From NCBI GenBank assembly GCA_009930115.1, contig RZYY01000007.1, positions 1 through 49,912 of the forward strand: DNA of 49,912 nt, in the 5' to 3' direction. This document shows positions 40,676 through 49,912 of this stretch, in pieces. A model generated the notes under the pieces. It saw only the letters and a program-made list of their open reading frames with translations. It did not search any database and was not told the origin of the DNA. How positions within the stretch are numbered: position 1 is the first letter of the stretch; each line of letters begins with the position of its first letter. A program made the position numbers and the translations under genes. This DNA comes from Sphingobacteriia bacterium (lineage in GTDB: Bacteria > Bacteroidota > Bacteroidia > Bacteroidales > 4484-276).

Positions 40676-42619
40676 TTAATCAGCTGTTTTTGGGTTTATG
40701 CTTACCGGATTTGATGAATCAAGCTTTTCATAAATTGAATTGTTGCTTCGATAGTCCGGAACAATTTTTTTCAGAGCAGCCACAATTTTGAAATTATCGT
40801 AGGATTGCCATTGCAGGGTCAGATCATCAAGTTGTTGTACAAGTAATTGGTGATCAGCAGGATTTACCTGGGCAATCATGATTCTGGGATGATGAGTAGG
40901 TAATGTGTTTTCACTACTGTTCAATAACTCTTCATAAAGCTTCTCGCCTGGCCGTAGTCCCGTGTAGATAATCTTTATATCTTTTTCAGGTTGAAGACCG
41001 GAGAGACGAATCATATTTCGGGCAAGCTCAACAATGCGAATGGATTTTCCCATGTCAAACATAAAAATTTCACTGCCTTGGCCCATGGCGCCAGCTTCTA
41101 ACACCAATTGGCAGGCCTCCGGGATGGTCATAAAAAAACGGGTGATTTCCGGGTGGGTTACGGTAATTGGTCCTCCTTCTTCAATTTGCTTTTGAAACAG
41201 AGGTATTACTGATCCATTAGACCCAAGAACATTTCCAAATCTTGTGGTAATAAAACGGGTGGCATTTGTATGATGGATGTCAAGACTTTGAATATACATT
41301 TCGGCAATTCGTTTTGTAGCACCCATGACATTGGTTGCTTTTACCGCCTTGTCAGTTGAAATCATTACAAATTTTTCAGTACCATGCTTTATGGCAGCAT
41401 CTGCCAGAATGCGGGTTCCGAATATATTCACCCTCACGGCTTCTACAGGGCTCTCCTCCATCATCGGCACATGTTTGTAAGCAGCTGCGTGGTAAACAAG
41501 CTGAGGTTTGTAGTGGTTAAAAACCCACTCCATTCGTTGTGTGTTACTGATGTCAGCCATAAAAATCTCGGCACGATCTGAAAAATCAGCAAACGTGTTC
41601 TTAAGATTGAGATATAAATCATGCAATGGCGTTTCGGCTTGATCAAGCAAAATGATTCTTTTGGCATGGCAATGCATAAGCTGTCTTGATATTTCGCTGC
41701 CAATGCTTCCTGCTGCACCTGTTACCAGTATCACTTTGTCTTTGTTTTGCTTCAGAACAATATTGTTGTCGAGAATAATTGGTTCACGCATTAACAGGTC
41801 TTCAATCCTGATAGCTTTGATTTGCCTGATTTGTAATTCACCATTGATCCAGTTTTCAACCGGAGGTATATTTTTTATGGTTACATTGAATTGAAGAAAA
41901 GCATCAGCAAACTCCCGTTTTTTAACAGGGTCAATGTTATGAACGGCAATAATCAATTCATGAATGTTTCTCTTCTTAATAAACTGGGGTGAAATTACCG
42001 TGGGATCATACACTGGAATCCCTTCAATACTTTTCCCGATTTTTCCGGGATTATCGTCCAGGAACCCAACAACATTATAAATATTGTCAGTGTTGGCAAC
42101 AAGTGTATTTTTTGTCAGAATTCCTGCTTTACCTGCACCATAAATAATAACATTTACCGACTCCCCTTTTCCTTTTATCAGGTTGATCCATATTATTTTA
42201 GCCACAAGTCTGGTAAATACCATAAGGAAAAGTGAGAGTAAACTATGAATAATGATTATTGAAAGCGGAATTACTTTATCCAGCGGCCAGTGATATAGTA
42301 AAATTAGCCAGTTTAGAATAATCAGAATAAGGAAAACTAAACCTGAAGCTTTAAAAATTCTGATAACATCATCAGTGCTTGTGTGGCGGATAATACCTAC
42401 ATAAGATCGGGTTATCAGAAATGTCCCCAGCGAAAGCACTACTACAATAGGAAGAAATACAGGGAGTTTCCAATGATGTATATCACTGGCATCGAAATTA
42501 AAACGAATGAGATAGGCTACAATGAAAGATGCAGCCACTATCAGAACATCACCGATCAATACAACATATCCCGATATAAAGCGATTGGAATACCGAAGCA
42601 AAAATTTCCTGAAATTCAT
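40676..42619 (-). CDS. Nucleoside-diphosphate sugar epimerase/dehydratase (CapD/WbpM/FlaA1-like), membrane anchored
   Basis: Four N-terminal TM helices; VIIYGAGKAGILTKN; VILVTGAAGSIGSEISRQL; YHAAAYKHVPMMEESPVEAVRVNIFGT; FVMISTDKAVKATNVMGATKRIAE. Confidence 0.93.
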   Translation of the reverse strand: MNFRKFLLRYSNRFISGYVVLIGDVLIVAASFIVAYLIRFNFDASDIHHWKLPVFLPIVVVLSLGTFLITRSYVGIIRHTSTDDVIRIFKASGLVFLILIILNWLILLYHWPLDKVIPLSIIIIHSLLSLFLMVFTRLVAKIIWINLIKGKGESVNVIIYGAGKAGILTKNTLVANTDNIYNVVGFLDDNPGKIGKSIEGIPVYDPTVISPQFIKKRNIHELIIAVHNIDPVKKREFADAFLQFNVTIKNIPPVENWINGELQIRQIKAIRIEDLLMREPIILDNNIVLKQNKDKVILVTGAAGSIGSEISRQLMHCHAKRIILLDQAETPLHDLYLNLKNTFADFSDRAEIFMADISNTQRMEWVFNHYKPQLVYHAAAYKHVPMMEESPVEAVRVNIFGTRILADAAIKHGTEKFVMISTDKAVKATNVMGATKRIAEMYIQSLDIHHTNATRFITTRFGNVLGSNGSVIPLFQKQIEEGGPITVTHPEITRFFMTIPEACQLVLEAGAMGQGSEIFMFDMGKSIRIVELARNMIRLSGLQPEKDIKIIYTGLRPGEKLYEELLNSSENTLPTHHPRIMIAQVNPADHQLLVQQLDDLTLQWQSYDNFKIVAALKKIVPDYRSNNSIYEKLDSSNPVSINPKTAD

Positions 42620-42973
42620 TCGTTCTGCTCTTAATCTTTTGTTATAAGATGCAAAACTACAAAAGTTCAGTTAACAAAAATACAATCAGTTTAAATGCGC
42701 TGGAGAAAAAACTGTATAGCGATTTTTTTAAATCATTGAAATTTAGTAAAATAAGAAAAGAAGTAAAACTTTTTTGTCTATCAGCAAGGCTCAGAAAGGC
42801 TGACGATATTGGTGTCATTCTTACATGTTTGCCAGAGTTATTTAATTTTCACTGTTTAAGTATCCCTTCTTCAGACAGTAAAAGAAAAAAGTTAATTTTG
42901 GGAACTATTTTATGATAAAAATTTTTACCTACTTATTCACCAATCCAAAATAGCAAAATCACAAATAATAAAA

Positions 42974-43978
42974 ATGAAGAATATGGTTGACCTTACAACA
43001 AAATTTTTAGGACTAACCCTTCGTAACCCACTGATAGTTGGAAGTTCAGGGTTAACTGATACCGTAGAACAGATAAAAGCTGCTGAGCAGGAAGGTGCAG
43101 GTGCAGTTGTGCTCAAATCATTGTTTGAGGAAGAAATAATTGCAGAAATGGATGAAAATATGCACCGCATGACATCACGACATTTCATCTACCCGGAAAC
43201 TTTTGACTACATGGATGAAGAGCATGAAGAGGACAGCGTGCGTAAATATTTACGCCTGATCAGTGAGTCAAAGGCTTCAGTGAAAATACCCGTGATTGCG
43301 AGTATTAATTGTGTTACAGCACAAAAATGGATGTATTTTGCCAGTGAAATTCAAAATGCTGGTGCTGATGCACTGGAGCTAAACCTTTTCATCCTCCCTA
43401 CGGATTTTGAACGATCAGCAGCCGACAACGAACAACTCTATTTTGACATTGTAAAACAAGTAAAGAAAGTTGTCTCTATCCCCGTTTTGCTTAAAATCAG
43501 CTATTATTCCTCCAATCTTGGGCAACTCATCCAGAAACTCTCTGCAACTGGCATTGAAGGAATTACTTTGTTCAATCGTTTCTACAGTCCTGATTTTAAT
43601 CTTGAAACATATCAGGTAGTATCAACCAATGTGCTAAGTAACCCTACTGATCTTGCCATTTCTCTCCGATGGATTGCCGTAATGGCAGACAGGGTAAAAT
43701 GTGATTTGGCAGCCTCTACAGGAGTGCACGATGGCGAAGCAATGATTAAACAAATACTGGCTGGAGCCAACGCAGTACAGGTTGTATCAACACTTTACAG
43801 GCACGGAATCGGATATATTCATCAAATGCTTGACGAAATGAAAAAATGGATGGAGCATGAAGGATATCAAAAGCTTGACGATTTCAGAGGTAAGATGAGT
43901 CAGAACAGAAGTTCCAATCCGGCTGCCTTTGAAAGAGTACAGTTTATGAAGAGTTTCAGGCATTACATTCATCAGTAA
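42974..43978 (+). CDS. Dihydroorotate dehydrogenase-like protein
   Basis: TTKFLGLTLRNPLIVGSSGLTDTVEQI, GAGAVVLKSLFEEEI, NAGADALELNLF, LLKISYYSSNL, GANAVQVVSTLYRHG. Confidence 0.85.
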   Translation: MKNMVDLTTKFLGLTLRNPLIVGSSGLTDTVEQIKAAEQEGAGAVVLKSLFEEEIIAEMDENMHRMTSRHFIYPETFDYMDEEHEEDSVRKYLRLISESKASVKIPVIASINCVTAQKWMYFASEIQNAGADALELNLFILPTDFERSAADNEQLYFDIVKQVKKVVSIPVLLKISYYSSNLGQLIQKLSATGIEGITLFNRFYSPDFNLETYQVVSTNVLSNPTDLAISLRWIAVMADRVKCDLAASTGVHDGEAMIKQILAGANAVQVVSTLYRHGIGYIHQMLDEMKKWMEHEGYQKLDDFRGKMSQNRSSNPAAFERVQFMKSFRHYIHQ

Positions 43979-44190
43979 TCATTTTACCCGTTAAAAGTTA
44001 GTTAACCATTAAATGCATCAACTGTTAGTTGGCATTGATAGAATGAAACAAATTCCTGGTACACTTCAATCAGAAATTGTTTCAGGTTAATCAGTAAAAT
44101 AAAATGCGCCTGGAGTGATACTTATGCGATTTATTTTGGCATGATTTTAGTCAGCGAAAAAAAATATGAACAAATTTAATTAAATGATAA

Positions 44191-45144
44191 ATGAGTGATA
44201 CATTTGAAAAAGTAAAATGCCTGATTATTGGATCAGGACCAGCAGGTTATACTGCTGCTATTTATGCAGCGCGTGCCGATCTTCACCCTGTAATGTACCA
44301 GGGAATGCAACCAGGAGGACAATTAACAATTACTACCGAAGTTGAGAATTTTCCCGGATACCCAAAAGGAGTTCAGGGGCCAGCCATGATGGAAGAAATG
44401 AAAGAACAGGCTGAACGTTTTCATACTGACATCCGGTGGGGCGAAATTATAGAGGCAGATTTGTCAAAAAGACCGTTTAAAGCTGTGGCTGATGACGGTA
44501 CAGTCTTAATGGCCGAAACCATTATTATTTCAACCGGTGCTTCAGCCAAATGGCTGGGATTGCCCTCAGAGCAGGAATACAATGGTTATGGCGTGTCTGC
44601 CTGTGCTACCTGCGACGGTTACTTCTACCGGGACAAGGTAGTTGCTGTGGTAGGTGGTGGCGATACTGCTGCTGAAGAAGCATCTTATCTGGCAAAACTT
44701 TGTAAAAAAGTTTATCTGATCCATCGTCGTGATGAACTCCGTGCCTCAAAAGCTATGCAAAACAGACTTTTTAAACTTCCAAATGTGGAACTTGTCTGGA
44801 ACAGTGTTCCAAAGGAAATTACCGGGAAGCAGGAAGGTTTTTCAAAAGCAGTAACAGGTGTAATTGTCGAAAACATATTGACCGGCGAAAATAAAACAAT
44901 TGATATTGATGGCTTTTTTGTTGCAATAGGCCACAAGCCAAATTCTGACCTTTTCAAAGGCCAATTGGACATGGATGAAGCAGGTTACCTCTTAACCGCT
45001 CCTGACTCAACTGCCACTAAAATTCCAGGTGTTTTTGCTGCCGGAGACATAAAGGATAAAATATACCGGCAGGCCGTCACTGCTGCCGCATCAGGTTGTA
45101 TGGCAGCACTTGAGGCCGAACGTTTTTTAGCCGATCAGGATTAA
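44191..45144 (+). CDS. trxB: Thioredoxin-disulfide reductase
   Basis: IIGSGPAGYTAAIYAARADLHPV, SACATCDGYFYRDKVVAVVGGGDTAAEEA, FAAGDIKDKIYRQAVTAAASGCMAALEAERFL. Confidence 0.95.
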   Translation: MSDTFEKVKCLIIGSGPAGYTAAIYAARADLHPVMYQGMQPGGQLTITTEVENFPGYPKGVQGPAMMEEMKEQAERFHTDIRWGEIIEADLSKRPFKAVADDGTVLMAETIIISTGASAKWLGLPSEQEYNGYGVSACATCDGYFYRDKVVAVVGGGDTAAEEASYLAKLCKKVYLIHRRDELRASKAMQNRLFKLPNVELVWNSVPKEITGKQEGFSKAVTGVIVENILTGENKTIDIDGFFVAIGHKPNSDLFKGQLDMDEAGYLLTAPDSTATKIPGVFAAGDIKDKIYRQAVTAAASGCMAALEAERFLADQD

Positions 45145-45164
45145 TCAAACTGTAATGTAAAATG

Positions 45165-45199
45165 AAGGCTGCTCATACCGGGTAGCCTTTTTTGTTTTT
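45165..45199 (+). terminator. Terminator after trxB
   Basis: AAGGCT-GCTCATACCGGGT-AGCCTT followed by TTTTGTTTTT. Confidence 0.7.
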
Positions 45200-45318
45200 G
45201 CTAAGATTAAAGCTCTACTATTCGCTTGCAAAAGTTCAGTTTTCACGAATTTAATTAATTTTGTGAACTGAATAACGGAGAAAACATTTATCATTTAATT
45301 AATAACTAAGATTTTTCA

Positions 45319-47478
45319 ATGGAAGCAGTTGAATTAAAGCAAAAGCATAAGTTGCTCAAAACATGGGACTACAACTGGAACCCACTGGACAGAGGATACA
45401 CTGATAAAATCCTCTATCTCAATTTAAGTACTAACGAAATCAAAGAAAAAAATGTGCCCCCGATGATGAAGGAAAAATTTGTCGGTGGTCGGGGTTATGG
45501 TTTAAAACTGCTTTGGGATGCAACAAAACCTGATACAAAATGGAATGATCCTGAAAATGAGATTAACATTTCGTCAGGTCCGATTGGCGGAATAACTCAA
45601 TATTCAGGTACTGGAAAATCCATTTGTGTCTCCATATCACCCCAAACCGATATTCCCATTGATAGTAATGTTGGGGGTTTTTTTGGTCCTTTTCTTAAGT
45701 TTTCGGGTTTCGATGTGATCGAAATTCAGGGTAAAGCAGACAGAGAAGTCATCGTTTTTATCGATGGTGTCAATCACAAAGTTGAAATTTACGAGGCTCC
45801 CTATGATCTGGTGGATAGCCATATACTTGGTGAAATACTTACAGAAATGTATGCCGACGACGAAAAAGACAAAAAGAATATTGGTGTCGTTTCCACCGGA
45901 GCTGCTGCCGGTAAATCACTGATTGGGATGCTCAATTTTTCTTTTTACGATTCCAAACGTAAACTGGTTAGACTCAAACAAGCTGGTCGTGGGGGAATTG
46001 GAACTGTTTTCAGAGATAAAAAAATAAAAGCTATCGTTTGTAAAATACCCGGAGTAAAAGGAAATCTGAATAACGTAGTTGATTTGGAAGCAATAATGGA
46101 ACGAGGTCGCCGGTTCAACAAAGAAATGCGTGATTTTGATGATTCTCAGGCGCAAATGCGGTCAAAAGGTACGGTACATCTTACCAATATTATGAATGAC
46201 TACGATTTACTTCCAACCTGCAATTTCAAATATGGGAATCATCCTGACGCTTACAGAATTCATTCAGATGTTTACAAAGAACGTTTTACCCAGGGTGTTC
46301 CGGACGGTTGCTGGATTGGTTGCAACATGTCATGTGCTAAGGGTGTTGATAATTACATGCTTCGCACCGGCCCTTACAAAGGGCAAAATGTCATTGTTGA
46401 TGGGCCTGAATACGAAACAGCATCATCACTGGGGTCAAATGCCGGGATATTCAATCCCGATTTTACTATAGAAGCCAATTTTTACTGCGATACCTATGGT
46501 ATTTGTACAATTACCTGGGGGACCATTCTGGGGTTTGTTATGGATTGCTACGAAAATGGTATCCTAAATGATGAGCGAACCGGAGGGCTTAAACTCAATT
46601 TTGGAAATGCTGATGAAGCCATGGAGCTTCTCCATCAGTTGGCAAGAGGAGAAGGATTTGGTCTGATTGCCGGACTGGGTGTGCGCAAAATGAAAGAAAT
46701 GTTCAGTGAAAGAGGATGGGGTGACCCACAGTTTTTGCAGGATATTGCAATGGAGAATAAAGGGCTTGAGTATTCCCAGTATGTTTCGAAAGAATCACTT
46801 GCACAGCAAGGCGGCTATGCCATGACCAATAAAGGACCACAACACGACGAAGCCTGGCTGATTTTCATGGATATGGTAAATAATCAGATTCCGACTTTCG
46901 AAGATAAAGCCGAAGCTTTGCACTATTTCCCGATGTTTCGTACCTGGTTCGGCCTTCAGGGCCTTTGCAAATTACCCTGGAACGATGTTGAACCAGCCAA
47001 CAACGCCGAAACCGACGAACCCGCAAAAGTACCTGAACATGTTGATAATTATGTTACTATTTATAAGGCTGTTACAGGCAACACGAATTTCGATAAATAC
47101 GAACTGATCCGACAAAGTGAAAGAGTTTATAATTTTCAGCGAATTTTCAACATCAGACGCGGTTACGGATTACGCAAACATGATGCTCAGCCATACAGGG
47201 CTGCTGGTCCCGTTACTCCTGAAGAATATGCTTCAAGAGCTGAACGATATGATAAACAAATGAAAGAAATTATCGGGGTTGATCCTGAAGGGAAATCAAT
47301 TGAGGAAAAAATTGCCATTACGAGAAAATACAGAGAAGAACGTTACGAACAGCTACTCGATGCTGTATATTTACGTCGTGGCTGGACAAAAAACGGTGTA
47401 CCAAAAATTGAACACCTGAAAAAAATTGGTATGGACTTACCTGAATTGATCGAAATTATCAAAGACAAACAGGAATAA
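45319..47478 (+). CDS. Aldehyde:ferredoxin oxidoreductase (AOR) family protein
   Basis: FVGGRGYGLKLLWD, GPIGGITQYSGTGKSICVSISPQT, AGRGGIGTVFRDKKIKAIV, CWIGCNMSCAKGVDNY cluster-binding cysteines, VDGPEYETASSLGSNAGI, LQGLCKLPWND fourth-Cys region. Confidence 0.9.
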   Translation: MEAVELKQKHKLLKTWDYNWNPLDRGYTDKILYLNLSTNEIKEKNVPPMMKEKFVGGRGYGLKLLWDATKPDTKWNDPENEINISSGPIGGITQYSGTGKSICVSISPQTDIPIDSNVGGFFGPFLKFSGFDVIEIQGKADREVIVFIDGVNHKVEIYEAPYDLVDSHILGEILTEMYADDEKDKKNIGVVSTGAAAGKSLIGMLNFSFYDSKRKLVRLKQAGRGGIGTVFRDKKIKAIVCKIPGVKGNLNNVVDLEAIMERGRRFNKEMRDFDDSQAQMRSKGTVHLTNIMNDYDLLPTCNFKYGNHPDAYRIHSDVYKERFTQGVPDGCWIGCNMSCAKGVDNYMLRTGPYKGQNVIVDGPEYETASSLGSNAGIFNPDFTIEANFYCDTYGICTITWGTILGFVMDCYENGILNDERTGGLKLNFGNADEAMELLHQLARGEGFGLIAGLGVRKMKEMFSERGWGDPQFLQDIAMENKGLEYSQYVSKESLAQQGGYAMTNKGPQHDEAWLIFMDMVNNQIPTFEDKAEALHYFPMFRTWFGLQGLCKLPWNDVEPANNAETDEPAKVPEHVDNYVTIYKAVTGNTNFDKYELIRQSERVYNFQRIFNIRRGYGLRKHDAQPYRAAGPVTPEEYASRAERYDKQMKEIIGVDPEGKSIEEKIAITRKYREERYEQLLDAVYLRRGWTKNGVPKIEHLKKIGMDLPELIEIIKDKQE

Positions 47479-47483
47479 TTGCT

Positions 47484-47765
47484 ATGTTTAAAACTAATGA
47501 GTATTTCAATGGCAGGGTTGTATCAATCGCTTACCAAACACCCGAGGGTCCTGCAACAATTGGAGTTATGAGTCCGGGAGAATATGAATTTGGAACATCT
47601 ACCATCGAACATATGACCGTCATCTCCGGGATAATGAATGTGCTTTTACCAGGTGAAACACAATGGAAAAGTTATAAGGAGTTTGAAACCTTTATTGTTC
47701 CCAAAGATACAAAATTCAAAGTCAGACTGCAAACGGACACCGCTTACCGCTGCTTGTACAGATAA
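47484..47765 (+). CDS. ppnP: Pyrimidine/purine nucleoside phosphorylase PpnP-like (DUF1255) cupin
   Basis: 93 aa; NEYFNGRVVSIAYQTPEGPATIGVMSPGEYEFGTSTIEHMTVISGIMNVLLPGETQWKSYKEFETFIVPKDTKFKVR matches YaiE/PpnP. Confidence 0.92.
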   Translation: MFKTNEYFNGRVVSIAYQTPEGPATIGVMSPGEYEFGTSTIEHMTVISGIMNVLLPGETQWKSYKEFETFIVPKDTKFKVRLQTDTAYRCLYR

Positions 47766-47768
47766 ATC

Positions 47769-47793
47769 AAAGGGAGCTTCGGTTCCCTTTTTT
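47769..47793 (+). terminator. Terminator after ppnP with UUCG tetraloop
   Basis: AAAGGGAGC-TTCG-GTTCCCTTT followed by TTT. Confidence 0.82.
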
Positions 47794-47899
47794 ATTGGAT
47801 AAAAATTTTATCTGGCTTATTTAGGTTGAATTGGCTGTTGCAATCTTTTGCACATTACATTTTATTTCATTTCTCCCTTTAGTGATATCTGAGCAGATG

Positions 47900-47918
47900 C
47901 AGGTAGCTTTTTTACCTG
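47900..47918. promoter_or_regulatory. Candidate operator: CAGGTA-N7-TACCTG inverted repeat upstream of the cNMP-aspartase gene
   Basis: Perfect 6 bp arms; directly followed by TAATTTTG (47919-47926), matching the Bacteroidota -7 consensus TAnnTTTG; no clear -33 element. Confidence 0.35.
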
Positions 47919-47959
47919 TAATTTTGTAAACTTTTTAAAATTTCCAGAACAAATAGAAT

Positions 47960-49810
47960 ATGGACAGAATGACAATTAGTGAAAAGTTCGTGTTGATCAA
48001 CAACATAGAGCTTTTCAGAGGATTAAGCCGTGAAGAAATAATGGTGATAGCCGAAGAATCAAAGGAAATGATTTATGAGCCTGGTGCTTATCTTTTTAGG
48101 GAAAATTCGCCCAGAAAACAAATTTTCCTCATCGCTGAAGGGAAGGTAAAACTTTTCAAAACCACTCCATACGGCGAAGAAAAACACATAACTTATTTCG
48201 GTCGTTATGATTTTCTCGGGGAAGGGTCGCTGCTTGAAGATGCACCACACTCTACAACCGCCCGCACTTGCGAGAAAAGTACAGTGCTGGTTATCGAAGG
48301 TGATTTATTCCGAAAATCAGCTTCCATTGCAGTAGTAACTTTATCAAATATTACCAAAGTGATTTCGAGGCGAATGCGGTATGCAAACGCACGTGCCATT
48401 AACTCCACTGCGCAGTATGAATCAGGTAAAACACGTCGTGAACATGATCTTCTTGGAGACAGAGATGTACCTTATGAATACTATTATGGCATTCAAACGC
48501 TCAGAGCACTCGAAAACTTTAACATCAGCGGGGTTACCCTCAACTTTTACCCCGATTTTATTGATTCTCTGGCAATAGTTAAAATGGCAGCCGCAAAAGC
48601 CAATCACGAACTTGGTTTACTAAATACTGAAATAGCAAATGCAATTATAAAAGCATGTCAGGAAATACTGGAGAATAAATACCATTCCCATTTTGTGGTA
48701 GATATGATTCAGGGCGGTGCAGGAACTTCCACCAACATGAATGCCAATGAAGTTATTGCCAATCGCGCACTGGAAATTATGGGGAAAAATCGTGGGGAAT
48801 ACCAGTACTGTCACCCAAACAATCATGTAAATCTTTCACAATCAACTAATGACGCATATCCGACAGCAATAAAAATAGCCCTGATTAAGGCAAACCAAAA
48901 ACTGGTTCATGTGATCAGAGAGATGATTGAGGCTTTACATAAAAAAGCACACGATTTTTCAGGTATAATAAAAATGGGGCGTACACAATTGCAGGATGCT
49001 GTGCCAATGACACTTGGCCAAACATTTGAAGCTTTTGCAGTAACCATGGAGGAAGAAATTCACAATCTGAACCGAACAGCTGCTTTATTTCTCGAAGTGA
49101 ACATGGGAGGTACTGCCATTGGAACCGGAATAAATGCCGATCCCAGATACAGCGCAAAAATTATCCCCTATCTTCGTGAAATTACCGGAACCGATATCCG
49201 CCTTGCACAAAACCTGGTAGAAGCTACACAGGACACAAGTGATTTTGTAACCTATTCAGGCTCTTTAAAAAGACTTGCTGTAAAACTTTCCAAAATATCC
49301 AACGATTTAAGACTTCTTTCATCAGGACCAAGAGCTGGTCTCAACGAAATCAACCTGCCTCCCATGCAGCCCGGATCTACGATCATGCCCGGAAAAGTTA
49401 ACCCTGTAATTCCTGAAGTAGTCAACCAAATTGCATTCAAAGTTATTGGAAATGACCTCACCGTTGCAATGGCAGCAGAAGCAGGCCAGCTTGAGTTGAA
49501 TGTGATGGAACCGGTCATCGTACAAAGCCTTTTCGAATCCATTGAAATGATTAAAAATGGTATGCAGGTCCTGACCAATCGTTGTATTACTGGTATTACA
49601 GCTAATGCAGTCCATTGCAGAGAAATGGTTCAAAACTCCATCGGACTGGTAACTGCTTTAAATCCTTTTATAGGTTATGAGGCTTCAACAAAAATTGCCC
49701 AGGAAGCTCTCCAAACCGGAAAAAGTGTGTATGACCTCGTGCTTGAAAAGAAATTGTTATCGAAAGACAAACTTGATCATATTCTCAAACCTGAGAATAT
49801 GATACAGTAA
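47960..49810 (+). CDS. aspA: Aspartate ammonia-lyase with N-terminal cyclic-nucleotide-binding (CRP-like) domain
   Basis: aa ~12-145 cNMP-binding fold (LFRGLSREEIMVIAEESKEMIYEPGAYLFRENSPRKQIFLIAEGKVKLFK...DFLGEGSLLEDAPHSTTART) without HTH; aa ~157-616 aspartase (REHDLLGDRDVPYEYYYGIQTLRA, SQSTNDAYPTAIK, MGRTQLQDAVPMTLGQ, PGSTIMPGKVNPVIPEVVNQ). Confidence 0.93.
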   Translation: MDRMTISEKFVLINNIELFRGLSREEIMVIAEESKEMIYEPGAYLFRENSPRKQIFLIAEGKVKLFKTTPYGEEKHITYFGRYDFLGEGSLLEDAPHSTTARTCEKSTVLVIEGDLFRKSASIAVVTLSNITKVISRRMRYANARAINSTAQYESGKTRREHDLLGDRDVPYEYYYGIQTLRALENFNISGVTLNFYPDFIDSLAIVKMAAAKANHELGLLNTEIANAIIKACQEILENKYHSHFVVDMIQGGAGTSTNMNANEVIANRALEIMGKNRGEYQYCHPNNHVNLSQSTNDAYPTAIKIALIKANQKLVHVIREMIEALHKKAHDFSGIIKMGRTQLQDAVPMTLGQTFEAFAVTMEEEIHNLNRTAALFLEVNMGGTAIGTGINADPRYSAKIIPYLREITGTDIRLAQNLVEATQDTSDFVTYSGSLKRLAVKLSKISNDLRLLSSGPRAGLNEINLPPMQPGSTIMPGKVNPVIPEVVNQIAFKVIGNDLTVAMAAEAGQLELNVMEPVIVQSLFESIEMIKNGMQVLTNRCITGITANAVHCREMVQNSIGLVTALNPFIGYEASTKIAQEALQTGKSVYDLVLEKKLLSKDKLDHILKPENMIQ

Positions 49811-49912
49811 AACAGATTAGTGTTTTTTTAAGAAACAATTTTAAGAAGATTTTACTCGCCGAAAGTTGATTCCTGCAGCATAACTCTTTTGAAATAAGTG
49901 TTCAAAGCTATA

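Overview
The window is a 49.9 kb chromosomal segment that looks like Bacteroidota, probably an anaerobic Bacteroidales-like lineage. This is inferred from gene content such as HydE, the AOR family, the DUF2723 protein and the OmpA/TPR lipoprotein. I support 35 protein-coding genes (one truncated at the left edge), one tRNA-Ala(GGC) and several hairpin terminators. I see no CRISPR array, transposase, prophage or rRNA. Housekeeping genes include recJ, lgt, dprA, trxB, cutC, a SpoU/TrmH methyltransferase and an rfbC-like epimerase. The most interesting accessory content is: (1) a tight + strand cluster at 14.4-20.8 kb with DoxX, three Gfo/Idh/MocA oxidoreductases, an exported sugar isomerase/epimerase-like TIM barrel and a DUF1080 lipoprotein. 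It resembles an oxidative (3-keto) glycoside-degradation pathway that is mostly exported. It is followed by a GH2 beta-galactosidase with a LamG-like domain nested inside it, and preceded on the other strand by an MFS/beta-mannosidase pair, with no SusC/SusD. (2) A single ORF fusing a CRP-like cyclic-nucleotide-binding domain, without its HTH, to aspartate ammonia-lyase. (3) A divergent AOR-family tungsto/molybdo-enzyme with a CX3CX3C cluster motif, followed 5 bp later by a PpnP-like nucleoside phosphorylase. (4) A GH3-type acyl-amido synthetase in apparent operon with a LysE exporter. All family calls come from reading motifs by eye; no database search was run.
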